The position numbers and the translations under genes are program-made. Positions 4,935-11,137 of a stretch of DNA of 17,347 bases are shown here, one piece after another. The notes below the pieces were generated by a model. It was not told where the DNA came from. It saw only the letters and a list, made by a program, of their open reading frames with translations, and did no database searches. Origin of the DNA: Merdicola sp048393175 (GTDB lineage: Bacteria; Bacillota; Clostridia; TANB77; CAG-508); assembly GCA_048393175.1 (NCBI GenBank), contig DBFJJM010000066.1, positions 1-17,347 on the forward strand, written 5' to 3'. Numbering within the stretch: the stretch's first letter is position 1; every line of letters starts with the position of its first letter.

Positions 4935-7755
4935 CTAAATATTTTTTTAAAAATATACCTGTATAACTTTTTTCATTTTTTATAATTTGTTCTGGTGTTC
5001 CTACTGCTACTACTTGTCCTCCTTTATCTCCCCCTTCTGGACCTAAATCAATAATATAATCACATGTTTTAATCAAATCTAGGTTATGTTCAATTACAAT
5101 AATGCTATTTCCTGTATCCACTAATCTTTGTAAAATATTGACTAGTTTATGTACGTCAGCAATATGTAGTCCAGTAGTTGGCTCATCTAAAATATATAAC
5201 GTTTTTCCTGTTGCTTTTTTAGAAAGTTCCGTTGCTAGTTTTACACGCTGTGCTTCTCCCCCTGATAACGTAGTAGAAGGTTGTCCAAGTTTGATATAAC
5301 CTAAACCTACATCATACAAAGTTTGCATTTTTTGTTTAATTCTTGGAATATTTTCAAAAAATTCTAACGCTTCTTCTACCGTCATATTTAATACATCAGC
5401 GATTGTTTTTCCCTTATACTTTACTTCTAATGTTTCATGATTGTATCGTTTTCCATGGCAAACTTCACATGGTACATAAATGTCAGGTAAAAAGTGCATT
5501 TCTATTTTAATCAAACCGTCTCCCATGCAGTTTTCACATCTTCCTCCCTGTACATTAAAGCTAAATCTTCCTTTTGGATAGCCTCTTAATTTTGCCTCAT
5601 TTGTACTAGCGAAAATATCTCGAATAATATCAAATACGCCTGTATAAGTAGCAGGATTAGAGCGAGGAGTTCTTCCAATAGGAGATTGGTCAATACTAAT
5701 AATTTTATCAATATTTTCAAGACCTTTTATTTCTTTACATTTACCTGGTTTTTCGTTTGAGCCATTCATTTCTTTTGCTATTTTTTTATACAGTACTTCA
5801 TTTACAAGTGTGCTTTTTCCTGAACCAGATACACCAGTTATACAAGTAAATACCCCTAAAGGAAAACGTACATTAATTTCTTTTAAATTATGTTCTGTCG
5901 CCCCTATTACCTCAATGTTTTTTCCTTTTAACGGTTTTCTTCTTTTTTTCGGAATATCTATTTTTTGTTTTCCGCTTAAATATTGTCCTGTAACCGATTC
6001 TTTTACTAATTTAATTTCTTCTGCTGTTCCTTGTGCCATAACTTTCCCACCATGTACCCCTGCTCCTGGCCCAATATCAATAATTTGGTCGGCAGCATAC
6101 ATGGTATCTTCATCATGTTCTACTACTAATACAGTATTTCCTAAATCTCGTAGTTTTTTTAAAGTGGCTAATAATCTGTCATTATCTCTTTGATGAAGAC
6201 CAATACTAGGCTCATCTAAAATATATAGCACACCAGTTAAACCAGAGCCAATTTGAGTAGCTAAGCGAATACGCTGTGCTTCTCCTCCCGATAACGTACC
6301 TGCGGCTCTTGATAAAGTTAGATATTCTAGTCCAACATCTATCAAAAATTGCAATCTTTTATCAATTTCTTTTAGAATCATATCAGCAATCATCGTATCT
6401 TTTTTATTTAATTCTAATTGTCTTAAATAAGTTTGAATTTTATCAATTGACATAGCAGTTAATTCATTAATATTTTTCTTTCCTATTTTAATGGCTAAAA
6501 TCTCATCTTTTAATCTCGACCCATGACAAGTAGGGCAAGCACTATTACTCATATACATTTCATAAAAATCACGCATTCCTTGCGATTTCGTTTCAGAATG
6601 TCTTCTTTCTAATGTTGGTAACACTCCTTCAAAAGGAGCTGTAAATTTTCTCGTACCAAAGAAAGACTCATGTTCAAATTCAATTTTTTCTTCCCCTGTA
6701 CCATATAAAATTTTTTCTAAAAACCAACGAGGTAATTTTTTAATAGGAACATGAATATCGACTTCATAATGCTTAGCAATCGCTTCAAAATACATTTTTG
6801 CCATTGTTTCTCCCTTTTTCATGGTACTTGCTCCAAAGGCTTTTACTCCATCATACAAAGTCTTATCTTTTTCTGGAATGATTAAGTCTTCATCCATTTT
6901 CATTAAAAAGCCAATTCCCGTACAAGTAGGACAAGCTCCATAAGGGTTATTAAAAGAAAACATTCTTGGTGTCAATTCAGGAAAACTAAAACCACAATCG
7001 GGACAAGCATAATTACAACTATATAAAATTTGTTTGTCTCCTACAATATCAATTACCACTAAATTTTCAGCGTGTTTTAAAGCAATTTCTACCGATTCTG
7101 TTAGTCTACTTCGAATATCTGATTTTATTACTAGTCGGTCTACAATTAGCTCTATCGTATGTTTTTTCTTACGGTCAATTTCTAAGTCATCTGTTAATTC
7201 TACATTTTCTCCATCTACTCTAGCACGAATAAATCCTTCTTTTTGAAAATCAGAAATTAATTTTGTAAATTCTCCTTTTCGACTTCTTACAATAGGAGCT
7301 AATACCTGTATTTTGCTTCCTTCTTCTAATTTCATAATATTATCGATAATTTGGTCAATACTTTGTTTTTCTATTTTTTTACCACAATGTGGACAATAAG
7401 CAACACCAATACGAGCATATAGCAAACGAATATAGTCATAAATCTCAGTTACGGTTCCTACTGTAGAGCGAGGATTTTTAGAAGTTGTTTTTTGGTCAAT
7501 TGAAATAGCTGGTGATAACCCTTCAATGGATTCTACCTCTGGTTTTTCCATTAATCCTAAAAATTGCCTTGCATAAGAAGAAAGGCTTTCAACATATCTT
7601 CTTTGTCCTTCTGCATATAGCGTATCAAAAGCAAGAGAAGACTTTCCTGAACCAGACAATCCTGTTATTACTACTAATTTATCTCTTGGTATTTCTATAT
7701 CAATATCTTTTAAATTATGTTCTTTTGCTCCTTTAATGATTATTTTATCATTCAT
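4927..7755 (-). CDS. uvrA: Excinuclease ABC subunit A (UvrA)
   Basis: UvrA is the damage-recognition ATPase of nucleotide excision repair; it loads UvrB onto lesions. With ATG at 7755 (AGGAGG 6 bases upstream) the product has 942 residues, the usual size. Features in order: Walker A GLSGSGKSS (32-39), the CPHCGKK zinc module, the paired CPDCG...CPTC zinc finger, CPTCHGSRL, the first ABC signature LSGGEAQRIRLA with Walker B LYILDEPSIGLH, the second Walker A GVSGSGKST, the CENCMGDG...CEVCHGKRY zinc finger, the second signature LSGGEAQRVKLA and LYILDEPTTGLH. The frame stays open 27 codons upstream but lacks a ribosome binding site there. It is transcribed alone from a consensus promoter with a LexA-like box. 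Most Firmicutes have uvrB and uvrA together; here uvrB is 3.4 kb away on the other strand. No CGG codon occurs in 942 codons. Confidence 0.98.
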   Translation of the reverse strand: MNDKIIIKGAKEHNLKDIDIEIPRDKLVVITGLSGSGKSSLAFDTLYAEGQRRYVESLSSYARQFLGLMEKPEVESIEGLSPAISIDQKTTSKNPRSTVGTVTEIYDYIRLLYARIGVAYCPHCGKKIEKQSIDQIIDNIMKLEEGSKIQVLAPIVRSRKGEFTKLISDFQKEGFIRARVDGENVELTDDLEIDRKKKHTIELIVDRLVIKSDIRSRLTESVEIALKHAENLVVIDIVGDKQILYSCNYACPDCGFSFPELTPRMFSFNNPYGACPTCTGIGFLMKMDEDLIIPEKDKTLYDGVKAFGASTMKKGETMAKMYFEAIAKHYEVDIHVPIKKLPRWFLEKILYGTGEEKIEFEHESFFGTRKFTAPFEGVLPTLERRHSETKSQGMRDFYEMYMSNSACPTCHGSRLKDEILAIKIGKKNINELTAMSIDKIQTYLRQLELNKKDTMIADMILKEIDKRLQFLIDVGLEYLTLSRAAGTLSGGEAQRIRLATQIGSGLTGVLYILDEPSIGLHQRDNDRLLATLKKLRDLGNTVLVVEHDEDTMYAADQIIDIGPGAGVHGGKVMAQGTAEEIKLVKESVTGQYLSGKQKIDIPKKRRKPLKGKNIEVIGATEHNLKEINVRFPLGVFTCITGVSGSGKSTLVNEVLYKKIAKEMNGSNEKPGKCKEIKGLENIDKIISIDQSPIGRTPRSNPATYTGVFDIIRDIFASTNEAKLRGYPKGRFSFNVQGGRCENCMGDGLIKIEMHFLPDIYVPCEVCHGKRYNHETLEVKYKGKTIADVLNMTVEEALEFFENIPRIKQKMQTLYDVGLGYIKLGQPSTTLSGGEAQRVKLATELSKKATGKTLYILDEPTTGLHIADVHKLVNILQRLVDTGNSIIVIEHNLDLIKTCDYIIDLGPEGGDKGGQVVAVGTPEQIIKNEKSYTGIFLKKYLEK

Positions 7756-7785
7756 TTGTTGCCTCCTGTTTTTCTTTTCTGCTAC

Positions 7786-7814
7786 ATTATAAAACAAAAG
7801 TTCGTATAAGTCAA
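7786..7814 (-). promoter_or_regulatory. Sigma-A promoter of uvrA
   Basis: On the minus strand TTGACT (7814-7809) is followed by a 17-base spacer and TATAAT (7791-7786), 30 bases before the uvrA ATG. This is one mismatch from consensus. Confidence 0.85.
7791..7804 (-). promoter_or_regulatory. LexA/DinR-like SOS box over the uvrA promoter
   Basis: CGAACTTTTGTTTT fits the Gram-positive SOS box CGAAC-N4-GTTCG at 8 of 10 fixed positions and lies in the promoter spacer next to the -10 box, where a repressor would block transcription. Since uvrA is a classic SOS gene, LexA control is the natural reading. Confidence 0.65.
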
Positions 7815-7827
7815 TACAAATTAATAG

Positions 7828-7877
7828 AAAAAACATATCAAATCACTTATTTTGGTAAGTAATTTAATATGTTTTTT
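7828..7877 (-). terminator. Terminator of the small Cys-rich gene
   Basis: A long interrupted stem runs 7828-7877 (AAAAAACATAT with ATATGTTTTTT, then AAAT/ATTT and ACTTA/TAAGT, two single mismatches between) around a 6-base loop. T-runs stand on both sides. It follows the stop at 7890. Confidence 0.75.
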
Positions 7878-7889
7878 CCTTTTGAAATG

Positions 7890-8087
7890 TTATTCTCCTT
7901 TTTTATTATAACGATATTCAATAAAGTTTCCCTCTTCGTCTCTTACTTCGATTAGGCTAGAAGAATAATATCCTTGTTTTGCTTTTTTTCGGTAGTCATC
8001 GGTAAGTTCCATTGCAAAAGGGTCTTTACCAGAATAATAACAATTTCTACAATTTTTTTCTTGACAAGTAACGCATGGGTTCTCCAT
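7890..8087 (-). CDS. Small Cys-rich (zinc-knuckle-like) hypothetical protein
   Basis: This 65-residue protein has five cysteines packed into its first 18 residues as CxxCxxxxCxxC, starting MENPCVTCQEKNCRNC, which suggests a bound zinc or iron. The remainder is charged and ends YRYNKKGE; there is no membrane segment. GGAG lies 8 bases before the ATG, an extended -10 promoter lies upstream and a terminator follows, so it is an independent gene. I do not recognise a family. Its position between cysE and uvrA does not indicate a function. Confidence 0.75.
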   Translation of the reverse strand: MENPCVTCQEKNCRNCYYSGKDPFAMELTDDYRKKAKQGYYSSSLIEVRDEEGNFIEYRYNKKGE

Positions 8088-8115
8088 TTTTTTACTCCTT
8101 TTTTACTTCTTTTTG

Positions 8116-8126
8116 ATTATATCACA
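8116..8126 (-). promoter_or_regulatory. Extended -10 promoter of the small Cys-rich gene
   Basis: On the minus strand TGTGATATAAT contains TGnTATAAT, the extended -10 form, 28 bases before the ATG. No -35 box is seen at 17 bases. The same 11-mer occurs at the nnrD promoter. Confidence 0.6.
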
Positions 8127-8141
8127 AAAAAAGAAAAAATA

Positions 8142-8657
8142 CTATACTTTTCTAGCAGGAATTCCTACTACTGTACAATTACTTTCTACATTTTGTAATA
8201 CAACTGCACATGCACCAATTTTTACATTGTCTCCTATTTTAATGGGTCCTAATATTTTTGCACCTGTTCCTATCATAACATGATTTCCTATATCTGGATG
8301 TCTTTTCTTTTTATCTTTTCCTGTTCCTCCTAATGTAACACCATGATAAATCGTACAATTATCTCCCACTGTAGCAGTCTGCCCTATTACAATTCCCATT
8401 CCATGGTCAATAAATAAACGATTTCCTATTTTAGCACCAGGATGAATTTCAATCCCGGTTAAAAATCTCCCTAATTGTGAAAGAAGTCGTGCTAAAAAAT
8501 ATAGCTTATGACGATATAAAAAATGAGCAATTCTATGAAATACCAATATATGAAAACCTGGATAAAGTAAAATAACATATAAAACATTTTTCGCTGCCGG
8601 GTCTTTTTTAGCTATGTTTTTGGCATCATAATATAACTGTTTTAAACTGTTTAGCAT
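8142..8657 (-). CDS. cysE: Serine O-acetyltransferase
   Basis: CysE transfers an acetyl group from acetyl-CoA to L-serine, making O-acetylserine, the precursor of cysteine. The short N-terminal helical part (about residues 1-60) is followed by a left-handed beta-helix of hexapeptide repeats beginning near GIEIHPGAKIG. The catalytic segments are IDHGMGIVIGQTATVG and TIYHGVTLGGTG, with the two family histidines in IDHG and YHG. The C-terminus is GIPARKV. I choose ATG at 8657 (171 residues) because AGGTGA lies 6 bases upstream; the GTG and ATG at 8666 and 8663 overlap that ribosome binding site. The protein is of the short SAT class common in Firmicutes. The gene next to it on the left is on the same strand but has its own promoter. 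Confidence 0.95.
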   Translation of the reverse strand: MLNSLKQLYYDAKNIAKKDPAAKNVLYVILLYPGFHILVFHRIAHFLYRHKLYFLARLLSQLGRFLTGIEIHPGAKIGNRLFIDHGMGIVIGQTATVGDNCTIYHGVTLGGTGKDKKKRHPDIGNHVMIGTGAKILGPIKIGDNVKIGACAVVLQNVESNCTVVGIPARKV

Positions 8658-8733
8658 ATACATCACCTAAAATATGATATGAATCATTAGCCAAAAAGTG
8701 CTTGTCTTGTAACTAGCTATTTTTCCCATTTTG

Positions 8734-8742
8734 TGGTATACT
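8734..8742 (+). promoter_or_regulatory. Extended -10 promoter for the 8798 ORF
   Basis: TGG TATACT (8734-8742) matches the extended -10 pattern on the plus strand, about 55 bases before the ATG. No good -35 is visible. Confidence 0.4.
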
Positions 8743-8797
8743 AAACAAAGCAGAAGCCTTTTTGCTATTTCGTTTTGTTGGGATTTCTCTTGAAAGG

Positions 8798-9106
8798 ATG
8801 ATTGTTTTGACAGTATTTTACAAACTGTATAAAGAGATTTTAAAAGGGTCTTTGTATTTTGAGTTTTCTACAACTGAAGCGGAGAATTCTATTTTGAAAG
8901 ACGGTGGCATGAGAATTGAGCCCACTAGCAAGAAGAATTCGCAGGGAGAAAGAATATCCTTCATTTCCTATGCAAATGCTTTTCCTAATGGAATTCCCGC
9001 TGATATTCAAGCTTTTATTGATGGTCAATCTAACCAAGTACCCGAATGTTATAACATGGCTGAAGTATGTTATGCCCAAGCCAAGCGTTCTAGTAAAACC
9101 CGCTAA
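8798..9106 (+). CDS. Hypothetical protein, about 102 residues, atypical composition
   Basis: I do not recognise this protein. It starts MIVLTVFYKLYKEIL and carries ISYANAFPNGIPADIQ near the middle and PECYNMAEVCYAQ near the end. It has two cysteines and no clear membrane segment. The start is uncertain: the ATG at 8798 touches GAAAGG, so the TTG at 8807, nine bases further, has the better spacing. An extended -10 lies upstream and a perfect 13-bp hairpin follows, supporting a transcribed unit. Base composition is visibly richer in G+C than in neighbouring genes, and it lies at the edge of an accessory stretch, so it may be acquired. Two overlapping frames (8840-9124 minus and 8916-9185 plus) look like shadows. 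A non-coding transcript is possible. Confidence 0.42.
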   Translation: MIVLTVFYKLYKEILKGSLYFEFSTTEAENSILKDGGMRIEPTSKKNSQGERISFISYANAFPNGIPADIQAFIDGQSNQVPECYNMAEVCYAQAKRSSKTR

Positions 9107-9131
9107 CAACGATACCCCCAACAAAACGGAA

Positions 9132-9166
9132 AAGAAGAGAGTTCATTTTATAGGAACTCTCTTCTT
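9132..9166 (+). terminator. Hairpin terminator after the 8798 ORF
   Basis: A perfect 13-bp stem AAGAAGAGAGTTC (9132-9144 with 9154-9166) has a 9-base loop. The following T-run is weak (TATGTTATTT), so termination strength is uncertain. Confidence 0.65.
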
Positions 9167-9196
9167 TATGTTATTTAAAAAATAGATAGGAAAGAA

Positions 9197-9225
9197 TTGA
9201 CATCCTCTTGTTCGTAAGATATAAT
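9197..9225 (+). promoter_or_regulatory. Perfect consensus sigma-A promoter for the GNAT / RhuM-Fic genes
   Basis: TTGACA (9197-9202), 17 bases, TATAAT (9220-9225): all 12 consensus bases at ideal spacing. A promoter this strong normally needs a repressor, and an operator-like repeat follows immediately. Confidence 0.9.
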
Positions 9226-9247
9226 ACAAACAACAGTTCTTGTTTGT
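9226..9247 (+). promoter_or_regulatory. Operator-like inverted repeat with a nested LexA-like box at the start site
   Basis: ACAAACAA (9226-9233) and its exact complement TTGTTTGT (9240-9247) flank 6 bases and cover the expected transcription start. Nested inside, CAAACAACAGTTCT (9227-9240) matches the Gram-positive SOS box CGAAC-N4-GTTCG at 8 of 10 fixed positions. Either LexA or a dedicated repressor could bind here. Confidence 0.6.
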
Positions 9248-9284
9248 CAAAAACTCTATTTATTTCATTCATTAGGAGAATACG

Positions 9285-9755
9285 ATGTTAAAAATATATC
9301 CTATCCAAGAAAAAAGAGAATATTTAAAAGAAGTAGCCTACTTAACCCAAAAGCAATGGGGCACCAAGTGTACTTCTAAAGAAGAATATCAAAAGAAAAT
9401 TCAGAAAAAAATAGAAAAAATGATTTCTCTTTTTGATAACCTCTATTATTGTAAATTAATTTTATTAAAAGATACAAAATTAGTTGGCTTTATTTCTCTT
9501 TTCGAATCAGATAGCAAAGAACGAAAAGATTTAACACCATGGTATGCTACGATGTTTGTAAAAAAAGCATATCGAGGCAATGGCTATTCTAAAATTTTAC
9601 ATAATGCTATTTTACAAGAAGCACAAAGAAGAGGTTTTAAACGAATCTACTTAAAAACAGATTTAATCAATTATTATGAAAAATTTGGTGCTAACTATTT
9701 TGATACTTTAAAGACTGGCGAAAAATTATACTATTTTGATTTAGAAAAATTCTAA
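9285..9755 (+). CDS. GNAT-family N-acetyltransferase
   Basis: This 156-residue protein has the GNAT fold signature. KLVGFISLFE forms the central beta strands (about 65-74), WYATMFVKKAYRGNGYSKIL carries motif A with the acetyl-CoA-binding R-x-x-G-x-S (R97, G100) and the following helix, and INYYEKFGANYFDTL is the typical C-terminal motif B. The last G/A of motif A is Ser, a tolerated change. The acceptor substrate cannot be read from the sequence. AGGAG lies 8 bases before the ATG. It is the first gene behind a consensus promoter and is followed after 21 bases by the RhuM-Fic gene, so the two are co-transcribed. The pairing with a Fic protein leaves open a role in toxin control, but no toxin-antitoxin assignment is possible from the sequence alone. 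Confidence 0.85.
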   Translation: MLKIYPIQEKREYLKEVAYLTQKQWGTKCTSKEEYQKKIQKKIEKMISLFDNLYYCKLILLKDTKLVGFISLFESDSKERKDLTPWYATMFVKKAYRGNGYSKILHNAILQEAQRRGFKRIYLKTDLINYYEKFGANYFDTLKTGEKLYYFDLEKF

Positions 9756-9776
9756 ATCAAAAAGGAGGATGAAAAG

Positions 9777-10721
9777 ATGGAGAATCAAAAAAACGAAATT
9801 ATTTTATTTGAAAACCAAAATGTAAAATTAGAAGTAAACATAAAAGATGAAACGGTATGGCTAACACAGGAACAGATGTCTAAATTATTTGAAAAAGCTA
9901 AATCTACAATAAATGAACATATAAAAAATATTTATAAAGATGGAGAGCTTTTAGAGAGTGAAACTTTGACTAAATTCGGAAATTCCGAATTTGCTGATAA
10001 ACCTACTAATTACTATAATTTAGACATGATTATATCTGTTGGTTACCGAGTAAACTCTCAAAATGGTATTGCTTTTAGAAAATGGGCTACCAAAATATTA
10101 AAAGATTATATGTTAAAAGGTTATGCTATTAACCAAAAACGATTAAACTATTTAGAAAAAACAATAAAGTTAATTGATATAGCAAATCGTATTGATGAAA
10201 GATTAGAAAATAATGACGCAAAAGAAATATTAAAAGTAATAGGTGATTACTCAAAAGCATTAGATTTGTTAGATGATTATGACCATAGAACTTTGAAAAA
10301 AATCAAAGGGACTACAGATGATAGAATGATTGGATATCAAGATTGTTTAGACATTATTCATCAATTAAAATTTAATGAAAAGAGCGAAATATTTGGTGTA
10401 GAAAGAGATAACGGTTTAGAATCTATTATTAATAATATTTATCAAAGTTTTGGAGGACAAGATATGTATAATAGCACTCAAGAAAAAGCCTCTAACTTTA
10501 TGTATTTAATAGTGAAAAATCATGTTTTTATTGATGGTAATAAAAGGATTGCTGCAACATTATTTATTTACTTTTTAAATTACTATGGAATTTTATATAA
10601 AGAGGATAGACAAGTTATTGATAATAATACTTTGACAGCACTTACATTATTAATTGCAGAATCCAACCCAAAAGAAAAAGATATAATTATTGGTTTAGTA
10701 ATGAACTTTTTAAATGATTAA
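9777..10721 (+). CDS. RhuM-family protein fused to a Fic/DOC domain
   Basis: This 314-residue protein has an N-terminal RhuM-type domain (about 1-125; VWLTQEQMSKLFEKAKSTI, then YYNLDMIISVGYRVNS and FRKWATKILKDYMLKGY), a coiled linker (about 120-175), and a C-terminal Fic/DOC domain (about 185-314) with the motif HVFIDGNKR at 249-257. Fic proteins transfer AMP or other phosphate-containing groups to target proteins; Doc phosphorylates EF-Tu. Lys replaces the second Gly of the classic HxFx(D/E)GNGR, as in Doc-like members, so the activity may not be AMP transfer. RhuM is a virulence-associated protein of unknown mechanism known from Salmonella. AGGAGG lies 9 bases before the ATG. I see no separate antitoxin gene and no obvious inhibitory S-x-x-x-E-G/N motif, so regulation is unknown. 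Such fusions are typical accessory genes. Confidence 0.9.
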   Translation: MENQKNEIILFENQNVKLEVNIKDETVWLTQEQMSKLFEKAKSTINEHIKNIYKDGELLESETLTKFGNSEFADKPTNYYNLDMIISVGYRVNSQNGIAFRKWATKILKDYMLKGYAINQKRLNYLEKTIKLIDIANRIDERLENNDAKEILKVIGDYSKALDLLDDYDHRTLKKIKGTTDDRMIGYQDCLDIIHQLKFNEKSEIFGVERDNGLESIINNIYQSFGGQDMYNSTQEKASNFMYLIVKNHVFIDGNKRIAATLFIYFLNYYGILYKEDRQVIDNNTLTALTLLIAESNPKEKDIIIGLVMNFLND

Positions 10722-10734
10722 GTTTTCCTTTTAA

Positions 10735-10981
10735 TAGGTCACAAAAGGAAAAATGTTTAATTTAGTATCAGAATACAAGCCAACAGGCGACCAACCAAAG
10801 GTAATCGAATATTTAGGTAAAGGAATAGAAGAAGAAAAAAATTTCGAATACTTTGTATCCTATTATGATTAACACCAGAAATAGCTTTATTTAGTCACTT
10901 TTTATGTTATTTAGTTTTAAAAAAATGACTAAAAAAACCTAAAAAACTATAGAAAACTAAACAAAAAAAGTTTGTGACCTA
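10735..10981. repeat. 247-bp segment bounded by an 11-bp inverted repeat, enclosing a uvrB fragment
   Basis: TAGGTCACAAA (10735-10745) and its exact complement TTTGTGACCTA (10971-10981) bracket the decayed uvrB copy. Inside lies another hairpin (10890-10903 with 10920-10933, TTTAGTCA/TGACTAAA core, 13 of 14 pairs). It has no transposase. A MITE-like element is possible, but I see no target-site duplication, so the ends could also be chance. Confidence 0.35.
10753..10872 (+). pseudogene. Decayed, internally deleted copy of the uvrB 5' end
   Basis: The segment matches uvrB from its ATG through about codon 27 with only about four base differences (A17 to V, S22 to G at the protein level). It then jumps over roughly 50 codons, including the P-loop, to FEYFVSYYD (UvrB residues 84-91) and ends in TAA. 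The frame stays open across the junction, giving a 39-residue ORF. Its ribosome binding site has lost AGG compared with uvrB (CAAAAGG directly followed by AAAAATG). It lies in the same orientation 385 bases upstream of the intact gene. No function is expected; it marks a rearrangement, either a tandem-duplication remnant or a scar of the insertion of the accessory genes. Confidence 0.88.
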
Positions 10982-11137
10982 ATTTGTGTAACAATAAATT
11001 ATGTTTACAAAAAAGCAAAAAAAGTGAACAGATTACACGAATTTTGTGATTGATAGTAACTATTTTTTTGGTCATAGCTATGCAGACTGGGCACTGTAAT
11101 CGGCAAAGCCTTAACAGTCTTAGCAAAAGGAGGAAAA
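10982..11137. other. Gap before uvrB with a small GC-richer hairpin
   Basis: I see no gene here. A weak promoter-like pair TTGTGA (10972-10977), 17 bases, TAAATT is present upstream. At 11081-11119 a locally GC-rich stretch can fold with outer arms AGACTG/CAGTCT around GGC/GCC, just before the uvrB GGAGG. It could be a leader structure or a fragment of foreign DNA. No clear SOS box was found. Confidence 0.35.

Noticed and set aside
10753..10872. The 39-codon uvrB fragment as a functional small gene
   Set aside because: It lacks the P-loop and nearly all of UvrB, and its ribosome binding site is shortened; a rearrangement scar is more likely.
11072..11084. GGTCATAGCT resembling cloning-vector lac sequence
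   Set aside because: Only about ten bases match, which is expected by chance; no other vector sequence is present.
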